Of a stretch of 41,970 nt of DNA, positions 31,446-40,360 are shown one piece after another. This stretch comes from a candidate division KSB1 bacterium (lineage in GTDB: Bacteria > Zhuqueibacterota > Zhuqueibacteria > JANLFK01 > Oleimicrobiaceae): NCBI GenBank assembly GCA_034506335.1, contig JAPDPR010000032.1, positions 1 through 41,970 on the forward strand, read 5' to 3'. The position numbers and the translations under genes are program-made. The notes beneath the pieces are model-generated. The model was not told the DNA's origin. It was given only the letters and a program-made list of their open reading frames with translations, and did no database searches. Positions within the stretch are counted from its first letter, which is position 1. The number at the start of each line of letters is the position of its first letter.

Positions 31446-33377
31446 ATGAACGGATTCACGGAACAGATCGACTATCACGCTCTGGGACTCAAGGTGGGCG
31501 TGGAAATCCATCAGCAGCTTCTGACCACACGCAAGCTTTTCTGCCGGTGCCCTGCGGGACGTTACTCGACTACGCACCGGGCGGAGGTACTCAGGCACAT
31601 GCGGCCCACCTTGTCCGAGATGGGCACCTACGACGGCACGGCGCTGATGGAGTTCAAGACGAAGAAGAATGTCGTTTACCTTCTGGACCCGGAGTCGGTG
31701 TGCACCTATGAGATCGACGACACCCCACCGTTCTTGGTGAACCAGGAGGCATTGGAGATCGCCCTTCAGATAGCCCTAACCTTGGACTGCAAAATCATTG
31801 ATGAGCTGCATGTGGCCCGCAAGCAATACCTGGATGGGAGCATCCCCACCGGCTTTCAGCGCACCATGGTGGTGGGAATCGACGGCGCAATCCCTTACAA
31901 CGGGCGCACCATCCGCATCCTGCAGGTGAACCTGGAAGAAGACGCTTGCCGCGAGGTCAGCGACATCGGTCATACCATAACCTTTCGCACGGACCGACTG
32001 GGGATGCCGCTGGCGGAGATCATCACCGGGCCGGACATGCACACGCCCCAGGAGGTGGCGGACGTGATTCGCCTCATCAGTGCGGCGGTCCGGGCCACGG
32101 GAAAAGTCCGGCGGGGAATTGGTTCGGTGCGGCAAGACGTCAACGTCAGCATCGCCGGGGGCACACGGTGCGAAATCAAGGGTGTGCCAAAGATAGGGCT
32201 CATTCCGCCGCTGGTCCACTACGAGGCGGTGCGGCAAAGGCAGCTCCTTGAGCTGCGGGATGCCATGCGCCTCCGCGGGTTGTTTCCCGGTTCGCTGCGC
32301 TACGAAATTCACAAGCTCAACGACGTCTTTGCCCACTCGGCCTTCGAACCATTCCGCCAGGCTGTGGAGCGGGGAGAGGTCGTGCGAGGGATTAAGCTGG
32401 TCGGCCTGCGCGGCCTGTTGTCTCACCCTGTAGGCGCCGGGCGCACCTTCGCCGACGAGCTGGCAGGCCGCGTACGGGTTATCGCCTGCCTGGATCGGCC
32501 GCCCATCCTGATCCACACCGACGCCTTCCCTCACTATCCCGGCTGGGAAGCAGAGTATGCTGCCGTGCGCGAGCGCTTTCACATGTCCGTCCAAGATGCA
32601 GTGTGCATCTGTCACGGCAATGACGCGGATACCAACACGGCCGTCGACGAGATTCGCGCCCGCGTAGCGGAGGCTACCGAAGGTGTGCCCAACGAGACCC
32701 GTCAGGTCCTACCCGGCGGGGGTACCGACTTTGAGCGCATTCTTCCGGGGCCCGACCGAATGTATCCTGACACCGATCATCCCCCTACCAAGATTACTGC
32801 CGAGCGCCTGGCGAAGCTACGCGAGTTGATACCGGAGAAGCCGTGGGATCGCCTTGCGCGTTATCGCGCAATGGGCCTCTCACCAGCTTTAGCCGCGCAG
32901 ATGGTCGCCAGCCCCCATGCGCCCTTGTTCGAGCGAGCGGTCAAAGAAGGACCCCTTCCTCCGGTCACTATCGCCTCGCTGCTGCTTTGCCGTCTCCCTG
33001 CACTCCGCCGGCGGGGAATCAACGTAGAAGCTCTCCTTGCCAACCAGGTACTCGAGCTCCTTTGCCATCCCCAGGCGGCTGGGCTTACCGTCCAGCAATT
33101 GGCCGACGGATTGAAGCTATGCGCAGCGGCACCCGACCAACCAGCTCACAAAATTCTGCGGCACATCCGGCCAACGCGACGCAGCCTGCAGCAGCTCCAT
33201 AAGGCGGTGAGGACGGTGCTTTCCAATCACAAGACTTTGCTCGACGATCCGGGCATTCCGGAGGCAAAAAAGCTGCGCTACCTAATGGGCGAGGTACGCT
33301 CCCACGCGCCAGGGGCGTTCGACGGTCGCGAGGCGGCAAGGTTGCTCAAAGAGGCTCTTCGCGGCGAACAGGAGTAG
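31446..33377 (+). CDS. gatE: Glu-tRNA(Gln) amidotransferase subunit E (archaeal-type GatE)
   Basis: The product has 643 residues, close to archaeal GatE (about 620-640) and longer than bacterial GatB (about 480). The GatB/GatE core includes LKVGVEIHQQLLTTRKLFCRCP, DDTPPFLVNQEAL, KQYLDGSIPTGFQRTM and IRILQVNLEEDACREV, with the kinase-like pocket residues around GSVRQDVNVSIAGG. The GAD insertion specific to GatE (about 300-430) carries VVRGIKLVGLRGLL, GAGRTFADELAGRVRV and a GatE-type EGVPNETRQVLPGGGTDFERILPGPDRMYPDTD. A YqeY-like tail follows. GatE with GatD converts Glu-tRNA(Gln) to Gln-tRNA(Gln). No GatD is present in this window. The ATG at 31446 has GAGG 4 nt upstream; a longer open frame overlaps the glycosyltransferase. 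Confidence 0.9.
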   Translation: MNGFTEQIDYHALGLKVGVEIHQQLLTTRKLFCRCPAGRYSTTHRAEVLRHMRPTLSEMGTYDGTALMEFKTKKNVVYLLDPESVCTYEIDDTPPFLVNQEALEIALQIALTLDCKIIDELHVARKQYLDGSIPTGFQRTMVVGIDGAIPYNGRTIRILQVNLEEDACREVSDIGHTITFRTDRLGMPLAEIITGPDMHTPQEVADVIRLISAAVRATGKVRRGIGSVRQDVNVSIAGGTRCEIKGVPKIGLIPPLVHYEAVRQRQLLELRDAMRLRGLFPGSLRYEIHKLNDVFAHSAFEPFRQAVERGEVVRGIKLVGLRGLLSHPVGAGRTFADELAGRVRVIACLDRPPILIHTDAFPHYPGWEAEYAAVRERFHMSVQDAVCICHGNDADTNTAVDEIRARVAEATEGVPNETRQVLPGGGTDFERILPGPDRMYPDTDHPPTKITAERLAKLRELIPEKPWDRLARYRAMGLSPALAAQMVASPHAPLFERAVKEGPLPPVTIASLLLCRLPALRRRGINVEALLANQVLELLCHPQAAGLTVQQLADGLKLCAAAPDQPAHKILRHIRPTRRSLQQLHKAVRTVLSNHKTLLDDPGIPEAKKLRYLMGEVRSHAPGAFDGREAARLLKEALRGEQE

Positions 33378-33397
33378 GTAGGTGGGGGAGGTGTGGC

Positions 33398-33422
33398 CGC
33401 AAACCTGCCAAGGTTTCTTGCG
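33398..33422 (+). other. hairpin just after gatE
   Basis: CGC-AAACCT (33398-33406) pairs with AGGTTT (33411-33416) and GCG (33420-33422) around a GCCA loop, with a 3-nt bulge. TTT follows at once. It may be a weak terminator for the glycosyltransferase-gatE transcript. Confidence 0.35.
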
Positions 33423-33761
33423 TTTGCGTATGGCTTGGGCGGGCCGAGGGCGCGCCATGTGTTACGAGGCCTCTTTCCACTCCTCCTGAGATCGGAATCG
33501 GGCAAATAGAATGCGAGCGCTCATGCGAAGCGGCTATCAAGCGACCTGGCAGGAAGCACCAGGCCGTTCACCTAAGGCAACGTATGCAGAGCCTTCCGTT
33601 GTAGCGGGAGAGGCTATAGCGCGGCTATGTCTCCCCTCATCCGCTGGGGTTGCCACCTCCGCGTGCCGCCGGCGCACAGTCGTCACTTCTCCGCATGACC
33701 AAGGGCGGAACGTGGGTGGCAGTTCGAAGCCGCACTTGACAGTCTCGGAGGTAGGTCCGCG
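33423..33761. other. gene-free stretch upstream of tex
   Basis: About 340 bases between gatE and tex. No ORF with start signals was found. GGGAGA (33606-33611) pairs with TCTCCC (33630-33635) around an 18-nt loop that contains GGCTAT twice, and a third GGCTAT lies near 33532. TTGACA occurs near 33737 but has no -10 before the tex ATG. The region may contain the tex leader; nothing else is recognised. Confidence 0.35.
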
Positions 33762-35978
33762 ATGAACGACGACGCCCTTGTGGCCCTGATTGCCGAAGAG
33801 ATGCACCTATCCTGGCGCCAGGTAAGAAACACCGTGGAGCTGCTGGACGCAGGCAATACCGTGCCATTCATCGCCCGTTATCGCAAGGAGCTCACCGGCA
33901 GCCTGGACGAGGAATACATCCGCGCCATTGAGGGCCGGATGCGCTACCTGCGCAACCTTGAGCAACGAAAGGAGGTGGTGCTGCGCAGCATCCAGGAGCA
34001 GGGCAAGCTCACACCGGAGCTGGAGGCGCGTATCAGGGCCAGCACCAAGTTGCAGGAGGTCGAAGACCTCTACCTGCCATACCGCCCGAAGAGGCGCACC
34101 CGGGCCACAGTCGCCAGGGAGCAAGGGCTGGAGCCCCTGGCGCAGATGATACTGGCTCAGGAAGTCATCACCGGGGACCGTCTCGAGGCCGCAGCTCCTT
34201 TCATCTGCCCGGAAAAGGGTGTGAACAGTGCCGAGGAGGCGCTGCAGGGAGCACGGGATATCGTTGCGGAGATAATCTCGGACGATGCGGACGTACGCCA
34301 GCTCCTCCGCGAGGCGACCTGGAAGAGGGCCTTGTTGCACAGCACGGCAAAAGACCCCGCGCACGCCGGCGTGTACCAGATGTACGCCGACCGCGCCGAG
34401 CCGGTACGTACCATCCCACCGCACCGCACCCTGGCCATCAACCGCGGCGAGCGAGAGGGCGTGCTGCGCGTTGAGATCGAAATAGAGACCGAACCGCTCC
34501 TCCACGCCATCAAGCAGCGTTACATGGCCAATCCCCAGTCCATCTTCACCCAGGACCTGGAAGCTGCTATTGCGGACGCGTACGAACGTCTCCTGGCCCC
34601 AGCAATCGCTCGTGACATTCGGGCCCAGCTCACGGATCGAGCGGAGGACAAAGCGATTCGTACCTTTGCAGAGAACCTCCGGCATCTCCTCATGACACCA
34701 CCGGTCCGTGGCAAGGTAATCATGGGCATCGACCCGGGCTATCGCACCGGGTGCAAAGTAGCCGTGATCGACCCCACCGGCAAGTATCTGGAGAGCCAGA
34801 CAATCTACCCGCACGAGCCTCAGCGCCTGTGGGACGAAGCCAAACAAGTCCTGCAGGAGCTCATCGAAGATCACAAGGTGGACATCGTGGCCATTGGCAA
34901 CGGCACAGCCAGCCGTGAGACCGAAACACTAGTCAGCGAGGTGATTGCCGATTCCCCACATCCGGTCGTTTACACCATCGTCAACGAAGCGGGTGCTTCG
35001 GTGTATAGCGCCTCGCCTTTGGCCCGGCAAGAGTTGCCCGAGCTGGATGCATCCATGCGCGGCACCGTCTCCATTGCTCGGCGCCTGCTAGATCCGCTAG
35101 CCGAGCTGGTGAAGATCGACCCCAAGTCCATCGGCGTGGGCATGTACCAGCACGACGTGGATCAGGGTCGGCTGGGCGAGGCCCTGGACTGGGTAGTACA
35201 ATCGTGCGTCAACCGCGTGGGCGTGGAGCTCAATACGGCCTCTCCTGCCCTCTTGCGCTTTGTGGCCGGCATCAACCGCAAGGTAGCAGAGGCCATCGTC
35301 GCGCACCGCAACGTTCATGGACCGTTCAAGTCCCGGGAGGACCTGAAAAAGGTCAAAGGATTAGGCGAGAACACCTTTGTACAGGCGGCAGGTTTCCTGC
35401 GCATATCCGACGGCGATCACTTTTTCGACGCCACGGCAGTGCATCCGGAGTCCTATCCGGCGGCCGAGCGGCTACTTTCGGCATTGGGCCTCAGCATCCA
35501 AGAGGTAAAACAGAACGGAGCGCTCATCCGGACCAGAATGCGGGAGATGGGGCTGACCATCGAGCAGCTGGCGCCCACGTGTGGGTGTGGCTCAGAGACA
35601 CTGGCGGACATCGTGGCTAGCCTAGAACGCCCAGGGCGTGACCCTCGCGACGAGGTACCCGGTCCCATCTTCCGGCGCGACGTGCTCAAGATCGAGGACC
35701 TCAAGCCAGGTATGGTCCTCAAAGGTACTGTGCGCAACGTAGTGGACTTTGGCGCATTTGTCGACATAGGGGTTAAGCAGGACGGATTGGTGCACCGCAG
35801 CCAGATGGCGCGCACATTCGTGAAGGACCCAATGGAGGTGGTGTCGGTCGGTGATGTGGTGGAGGTTAAGGTTCTTAGTGTGGACTCCGAGCGGGGACGT
35901 ATCGCGCTGAGTCTCATCTTGGACGAGCCATCCCCCCCTCCGGAGAGCCCCAGGCCCGCTCCATCAGATTCGGCTTAA
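33762..35978 (+). CDS. tex: Tex-family S1 RNA-binding transcription accessory protein
   Basis: 738 residues. The order of domains matches Tex: an N-terminal helical module (NTVPFIARYRKELTGSLDEEYIRAI, DLYLPYRPKRRTRATVAREQGLEPLA) and a YqgF/RNase H-like domain with GKVIMGIDPGYRTGCKVAVIDPTG and VDIVAIGNGTASRETE. Then come the conserved VYSASPLARQELPELDASMRGTVSIARRLLDPLAELVKIDPKSIGVGMYQHDV, a helix-hairpin-helix pair (INRKVAEAIVAHRNVHGPF) and a C-terminal S1 domain (LKPGMVLKGTVRNVVDFGAFVDIGVKQDGLVH). Tex binds RNA and associates with RNA polymerase, affecting transcription and stress responses. The acidic, proline-rich tail after S1 is poorly conserved. GGAGG lies 11 nt before the ATG. Confidence 0.95.
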   Translation: MNDDALVALIAEEMHLSWRQVRNTVELLDAGNTVPFIARYRKELTGSLDEEYIRAIEGRMRYLRNLEQRKEVVLRSIQEQGKLTPELEARIRASTKLQEVEDLYLPYRPKRRTRATVAREQGLEPLAQMILAQEVITGDRLEAAAPFICPEKGVNSAEEALQGARDIVAEIISDDADVRQLLREATWKRALLHSTAKDPAHAGVYQMYADRAEPVRTIPPHRTLAINRGEREGVLRVEIEIETEPLLHAIKQRYMANPQSIFTQDLEAAIADAYERLLAPAIARDIRAQLTDRAEDKAIRTFAENLRHLLMTPPVRGKVIMGIDPGYRTGCKVAVIDPTGKYLESQTIYPHEPQRLWDEAKQVLQELIEDHKVDIVAIGNGTASRETETLVSEVIADSPHPVVYTIVNEAGASVYSASPLARQELPELDASMRGTVSIARRLLDPLAELVKIDPKSIGVGMYQHDVDQGRLGEALDWVVQSCVNRVGVELNTASPALLRFVAGINRKVAEAIVAHRNVHGPFKSREDLKKVKGLGENTFVQAAGFLRISDGDHFFDATAVHPESYPAAERLLSALGLSIQEVKQNGALIRTRMREMGLTIEQLAPTCGCGSETLADIVASLERPGRDPRDEVPGPIFRRDVLKIEDLKPGMVLKGTVRNVVDFGAFVDIGVKQDGLVHRSQMARTFVKDPMEVVSVGDVVEVKVLSVDSERGRIALSLILDEPSPPPESPRPAPSDSA

Positions 35979-36078
35979 TCCTCCCGCTGGCCTGAGTCAG
36001 GAGTTATTGTCAACCTGGGCAGTGGTAGGCGGACCCACCATTTGCGTCTCGAGCGAGTGGCTGCGGAAGGGGTGCCTG

Positions 36079-37269
36079 TCATACCTTGCCCAGGAGCTGC
36101 ATTACCAGCCCGCTGGCAAGGGGCATGAGCAGGTTATCGTTCAGACCCAAGGGCAGAAGCTCGGCCACCGTGGCGACCACTGCGCCCAGCACCAGCAACC
36201 CTGGACTGATGGCCACAACCTCCGCAACAAACAGAGAGGCCACCAGACACACCGCCAGGCAGGCCAGTGACCCTTCCACCGTCTTGCCCAGAAGGGGCGT
36301 CCGACCCCACTGCATACCGAAAAGCTTCGCAAAGGGATCGCCGAAAACCACAAAGACGATGGCTGCAAGCGCAACTGGCGGTGCAAAGAGCAAGATTGCC
36401 AAGAAGCAGGCCGCCAGGAACGCCGTGATCCGCGACATATGGACCCCGCCGAGGAAGAACGGATGAACGAGGTAGGAGTTGTGGTGAGAAACCTCGGGGG
36501 CCTCGCGGTGCGCTCGGACCAGATCACCCACTACCGAACCCGCCAGTACCGCACCCAGGAGCAAAAGTGCGCTGAGGGTGCCATAGTGTAGATCTAGCAG
36601 CGGGAAAGCCAGCGCCCCGGGCCGTAGCACAATCCTCCACCACTCCACCCTCTCCCTGACCGCCTCACGCACTGTCACCACCTTTTTGACCACGATGTTG
36701 TAGACGTTGATGAGAAGGATGTGCGCCACCACCACGTTGAGGAAAAGAAGCTCCCAGCAGATGGGAGCCCGAGTATCCACCAACAACAGCAGGAGCGGCA
36801 GGACCATGATCCCTACCATCTCCCCACGCCGACAGATATACGCAAAAGTCACCACCCACCCGGCGAGCACCGCCATGTGCCACCAGGCCAACCAGCCGTC
36901 GGTCAAAGCGATTGCGAGGTAGTAGAGCATGAGCCCGACGGCGGTGGCAACGCCCTGGCCGCCGCGAAATCGCAGGTAGAACGGAAAGACATGCCCGACA
37001 ATGGCCGCCAATCCGGCAAAGTACCCCTGCGCCGTTCCTCCCCCGAGGACCCGCACCAGCCACATTGCTGCCAGGCCCTTACTCGTATCGAAAACGGCGG
37101 TGAGCACACTTGGCAGGGGCCCCAGTACCACGAACGTGTTTACTGTGCCCGCGTTCCCATCGCCGTGCTGACGAATATCGATGCCACGCAGCAGGCGGCC
37201 CAGAAAGTAGCTGGGTAAAACAGAACCCAGCACATAACCGCCCGCTACAGCTCCGAGGGTCAGCCACAT
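36079..37269 (-). CDS. fusion of PlsY glycerol-3-phosphate acyltransferase and a polyprenol/diacylglycerol-kinase-like domain
   Basis: The product has 396 residues and is a multi-pass membrane protein. Residues 1-190 are PlsY: GSVLPSYFLGRLL, DIRQHGDGNAGTVNTF (phosphate-binding), GHVFPFYLRFRGGQGVATA, which transfers acyl from acyl-phosphate to glycerol-3-phosphate. Residues about 220-396 resemble the CTP-dependent phytol/dolichol/DAG kinase family (Sec59, Dgk1, VTE5): VVFGDPFAKLFGMQWG, LLGKTVEGSLACL and VAELLPLGLNDNLLMPLASG, which has the GD, GKxxEGS and DNLxxP motifs. PlsY alone is about 200 residues. The fusion could join lysophosphatidate synthesis with recycling of diacylglycerol or polyprenol. 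Whether both halves are active is untested. The ATG has GGAGG 7 nt upstream. Confidence 0.8.
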   Translation of the reverse strand: MWLTLGAVAGGYVLGSVLPSYFLGRLLRGIDIRQHGDGNAGTVNTFVVLGPLPSVLTAVFDTSKGLAAMWLVRVLGGGTAQGYFAGLAAIVGHVFPFYLRFRGGQGVATAVGLMLYYLAIALTDGWLAWWHMAVLAGWVVTFAYICRRGEMVGIMVLPLLLLLVDTRAPICWELLFLNVVVAHILLINVYNIVVKKVVTVREAVRERVEWWRIVLRPGALAFPLLDLHYGTLSALLLLGAVLAGSVVGDLVRAHREAPEVSHHNSYLVHPFFLGGVHMSRITAFLAACFLAILLFAPPVALAAIVFVVFGDPFAKLFGMQWGRTPLLGKTVEGSLACLAVCLVASLFVAEVVAISPGLLVLGAVVATVAELLPLGLNDNLLMPLASGLVMQLLGKV

Positions 37270-37313
37270 GGGTCATCCTCCGGGTCAAAGGGGGAGCGAG
37301 TAGGTTGCCCCAC

Positions 37314-39575
37314 TCAGGAGGTAAAATCTATCTGCAGGGTGTAGTGCCTGAACGGACCCAACGCGGCGGGTTGCTCAATGTAGTAGTATTGGAAGAGATT
37401 GTTGACGAAAAAGCTCACCTTGAAACTACCCATCTGAAGCGCAAAGCGCAGGTCCGTCACATAGGTAGCCGGCGTCACGTCCAGGTCTTTGATGGAAAGC
37501 TGCTGCATCTTGTCAACCCGCTCGATCCGGCTCACGTAGCGAAAATCGACCCCCGCCGAGGCAGCGTGATACCGAAGGTCGGAACTCAGCGATAGCACGT
37601 GGCGCGGCCGGTACTTGAGCACCTGGCCATAGTCCGGAGTGGGCGTGCCATCTGGGTTTTTGGAAAGATCCACGCTGTTCACATAGCAGTAGCCCACATT
37701 GCCGGTTAGGGCATCCCTGATAAGTTCGACTTTCAGCGCACTTTCCACGCCCCGTATCCTGGCCCTGGTAACATTGACGAATTTGACCTCTGGGAGGAGC
37801 TGGCCATTGTGCGGGACCAGCCTGGGTTGAGGCCGCACCTCGATGAGGTTCCAAAAGTCGGAATGGTATGCCACCAGGTCCAGGTTGATGCAACCCAGCA
37901 TGGTATGGTTGACACCCAACTCGGCGCTCACGCTACGTTCAGGCAACAGGTCGGGGTTCGGAGAGACCTTCACCTGATTGGCAAAAGTGGACACATACCT
38001 CTCCGCCGTGGACGGTGCTCGAAATCCCTTGGCCACTGACGTCCGCACTACAGTGAGTGGGGACACCGTGTAAGTCAGGCCCACTTTTGGGTTGAGCTCC
38101 CCTACCCGGGTTGAGTCGTGGTAAACCTGCGCGTCGTAGCGGAGGCCGAGCGTGAGCAAGGCCTTCTGCCAGGGCCGGTACTCGTTTTGGAGGTAGGCGG
38201 CATATTTGAACGCGGAGGGCCTCCCATATTGGATCGCATCCACGACATCGCGCTGGCCATCCACCCCGGCCACCAGAATAGTTTGGGAGCTGTACTGATA
38301 GTTGACCTGCACTTCACCGCCAACAGTGGTCGCACGGGAACGACGGTAGACACCCTCCTGGCACGAGGGATTCGGCCTAGTCACCTGCAAGTAGTCCTGA
38401 CTGGCCGTGCTGAGAAAGCGCCCTTTGACAGAGTACGCCATCGTGCGGCTCACCGTGTGCGTCAACGAGGGATACAGGTACGACTCCCTCATTTGCGAGC
38501 GTGTGGCGGTCCCTTCCGGGTCGCCACCGTTCCGTGTGGCCAAGTTGTAGCTTTTCCAGAAAAGGAACGCGCCGGTTCGCTTCTTCGAGTAGCCCGCAAG
38601 GACCTCCACCCGCATATCCGGGGTGGGACGGACATTGAACTTGCCCATGAAATTGTAGCTTTTGATGTCATCATTCTCGCGGTAGCCGGTGTTGTTGCGC
38701 CATGACGAGGACAGCCAGGCGCCTATGCCGCGCACCTTGGTGGCATAGCTTAAGGCCGTTCCCTCAAAGTGGCGCCGCTGGTTCGTAAAGACCCATGAGT
38801 CGTACTTCGGTCGGTCGTAGAAGCCGGTATAGGTGCGGGCATGGAACCTGGGGCCACTGCCCGGTTCTTTCAGCACCAGATTCACCACGCCACCGAGGGC
38901 GGAGGAGCCATACAGCGCCGAACCCGCTCCTTTCATCACCTCCACCTGCTGCACCTGGCTGGGCTCAACCGCGTCCCAGTCCACGTCGGCGTCATCGCCG
39001 CGGATGAACGGTACCCCATCCAGCAGCACCAGCACGCGCGTGCCGATGCCGGAGGAGTAGCCGCTGGCGCCGCGGATGTTGATGTTGCTGCCCATGGTGG
39101 TCACCCCCGGCACGAAGCGCAGCGCCTCATCGATGGTCATGGGGCTCCGGCGGCTGATCTCTTCCGCACCCATAATCGCCATGGAGGCTGGCACATCCCG
39201 CAGCGTCTGCTGGTACTTGCTGGCCGTCACCACTAAACCGCCCAGTTCGATCACCGTGGGCTCCAGGGACACGTTGACCTCAGTGGGGAGGCCTGGCAGC
39301 ACGCGTACCTCCAGCGTCACTTCCTTGTAGCCAATGCTGGAGACAACCACCGTGTACCATCCCGGCGCGATCTTGGGAATGATGAACCGCCCCTTGGCAT
39401 CTGATGCTGCCCCAAGGATAGTGCCCGTGACAACCACGTTGGCCCCCTCGATAGGCCGACCGGTGCTCGCCTCCACCACGCTGCCGCGCACACTCCCCGC
39501 ATCACCCGTGCTCCCAGCCAGCGGGGCAGCCGCAAGAAGTAGCACCAGTACCAGCGCAAGGAGACGATCACACAT
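37314..39575 (-). CDS. TonB-dependent outer-membrane receptor with carboxypeptidase-like N-domain
   Basis: 753 residues. A signal peptide (MCDRLLALVLVLLLAAAPLAGS) precedes a carboxypeptidase-regulatory-like domain (about 28-105: VRGSVVEASTGRPIEGANVVV, PGWYTVVVSSIGY), as in the FCB receptors. The plug domain has VPASMAIMGAEEISRRSPMTIDEALRFVPGV and NIRGASGYSSGIGTRVLVLLDGVPF. It is followed by a 22-strand-type barrel with RVEVLAGYSKKRTGA and PTVVRT-like segments and a final strand close to the C-terminus. It should import a substrate across the outer membrane with TonB energy. The substrate is unknown; its operon partner is a small lipoprotein. The ATG at 39575 has GGAGAG 8 nt upstream. Confidence 0.93.
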   Translation of the reverse strand: MCDRLLALVLVLLLAAAPLAGSTGDAGSVRGSVVEASTGRPIEGANVVVTGTILGAASDAKGRFIIPKIAPGWYTVVVSSIGYKEVTLEVRVLPGLPTEVNVSLEPTVIELGGLVVTASKYQQTLRDVPASMAIMGAEEISRRSPMTIDEALRFVPGVTTMGSNINIRGASGYSSGIGTRVLVLLDGVPFIRGDDADVDWDAVEPSQVQQVEVMKGAGSALYGSSALGGVVNLVLKEPGSGPRFHARTYTGFYDRPKYDSWVFTNQRRHFEGTALSYATKVRGIGAWLSSSWRNNTGYRENDDIKSYNFMGKFNVRPTPDMRVEVLAGYSKKRTGAFLFWKSYNLATRNGGDPEGTATRSQMRESYLYPSLTHTVSRTMAYSVKGRFLSTASQDYLQVTRPNPSCQEGVYRRSRATTVGGEVQVNYQYSSQTILVAGVDGQRDVVDAIQYGRPSAFKYAAYLQNEYRPWQKALLTLGLRYDAQVYHDSTRVGELNPKVGLTYTVSPLTVVRTSVAKGFRAPSTAERYVSTFANQVKVSPNPDLLPERSVSAELGVNHTMLGCINLDLVAYHSDFWNLIEVRPQPRLVPHNGQLLPEVKFVNVTRARIRGVESALKVELIRDALTGNVGYCYVNSVDLSKNPDGTPTPDYGQVLKYRPRHVLSLSSDLRYHAASAGVDFRYVSRIERVDKMQQLSIKDLDVTPATYVTDLRFALQMGSFKVSFFVNNLFQYYYIEQPAALGPFRHYTLQIDFTS

Positions 39576-39643
39576 GGCACTCTCTCCAGATCGACTGACA
39601 CCTACCTGCTCGATGGCCCCCAACAACAGTGAGCGATACGCCA

Positions 39644-40216
39644 TCACTTCGAGAAGTAGAGCATGAAGTAGATAGCAATGCTGGTGCCCATGAACGGCAG
39701 CGCTGAAGGGAGGGTCACCAGGTGCAGCCTGTTGGCCGTGGCCGTGTAACCCAGAGTGTCTAGCCGGAAGTTGGTCTTGTTGAAATCGAAGATGAGGGCA
39801 TTCGGGAGCTGTCTCCCTACCACGCCACTGCTCACCAGGGTGTCGCCGCCGGTGTACACAATGGGAACCAGAGAATCCGGCTTGGTGCCAAACCAGACGG
39901 TGGCCTGAACGCCGAGAGTGCAGGCGGCGCTGTAGCTATTGTCCTGGCGTATGGTGAGCGTGCCGCGCAGCTTCTCTTCGTGCGTAAAAGCATACACCCC
40001 AAACATCTGCATCATGGCCAACAATGAGGAGTCCACCAGGTGGATGGTCGCCGAGTCGGCACGCCATACCCCAACCGGGTCCCCACCGGACATTTTGACC
40101 GGGAATTCCACCTTTGGCTCCGGCTTGGTAGGCTCGCCCTTGTCGCAGCCAAAGTAGAGCCCAGCAAACAGAACCACCAAGGCAAGGAACAGAACTACCG
40201 GCGTAGCATTGCGCAT
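39644..40216 (-). CDS. lipoprotein of unknown function, operon partner of the TonB receptor
   Basis: 190 residues. The N-terminus is a lipoprotein signal with Cys24 in LYFGCDKGEP, followed by a proline-rich linker and a beta-rich domain (GVWRADSATIHLVDSSLLAMM, RGTLTIRQDNSYSAACTLGVQATVWFG, NALIFDFNKTNFRLDTLGYTAT). The pattern of a small lipocalin-like fold (a substrate-capturing or META-like domain) is possible but I do not recognise a family. The ATG at 40216 has GGAGGAGG just upstream. It is expressed from the consensus promoter at 40332-40360 with a leader of about 110 nt. The receptor gene starts 69 bases after its stop, so they form one operon and the lipoprotein may help to deliver the substrate. 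Confidence 0.6.
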   Translation of the reverse strand: MRNATPVVLFLALVVLFAGLYFGCDKGEPTKPEPKVEFPVKMSGGDPVGVWRADSATIHLVDSSLLAMMQMFGVYAFTHEEKLRGTLTIRQDNSYSAACTLGVQATVWFGTKPDSLVPIVYTGGDTLVSSGVVGRQLPNALIFDFNKTNFRLDTLGYTATANRLHLVTLPSALPFMGTSIAIYFMLYFSK

Positions 40217-40328
40217 AGGCCTCCTCCATGAACGTTTACGACTCCGACTCCACCATCCCCCGTGCCCTTGGAGAGTCCGTCCACACCATGTGCCTCGCAT
40301 GAACACCGGGACGTCCGAGCACCTGGGT

Positions 40329-40347
40329 AATAGTATAGCGAACTATT
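40329..40347. promoter_or_regulatory. inverted repeat over the -10 of the receptor operon
   Basis: AATAGT (40329-40334) and ACTATT (40342-40347) form a perfect 19-bp dyad with a 7-bp centre. It covers the -10 hexamer of the receptor/lipoprotein promoter, the position expected for a repressor operator. Which repressor binds is unknown. Confidence 0.4.
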
Positions 40348-40360
40348 CTGATTTTGTCAA
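40332..40360 (-). promoter_or_regulatory. consensus sigma70 promoter of the lipoprotein-TonB receptor operon
   Basis: On the minus strand, TTGACA (40360-40355) and TATACT (40337-40332) are separated by 17 bases. Transcription would start near 40325 and leave a leader of about 110 nt before the ATG at 40216, long enough for a regulatory RNA element, though none was recognised. Confidence 0.75.

Noticed and set aside
1655..33608. Resemblance between GAGCCCTCCGTCGTAGCG near 1652 and GAGCCTTCCGTTGTAGCG near 33590
   Set aside because: The match does not extend beyond about 18 bases and flanks differ, so a dispersed repeat is not supported.
33737..33760. TTGACA just ahead of tex as a promoter -35
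   Set aside because: A -10 at the right spacing would fall in the coding region and none is seen.
36014..36094. CCTGGGCA and TGCCCAGG inverted repeat between tex and the PlsY fusion
   Set aside because: The arms are 65 bases apart and one lies in coding sequence; a functional hairpin is unlikely.
40217..40325. Cobalamin or other known riboswitch in the receptor leader
   Set aside because: At about 110 nt it is too short for a cobalamin element and no conserved core sequence was recognised.
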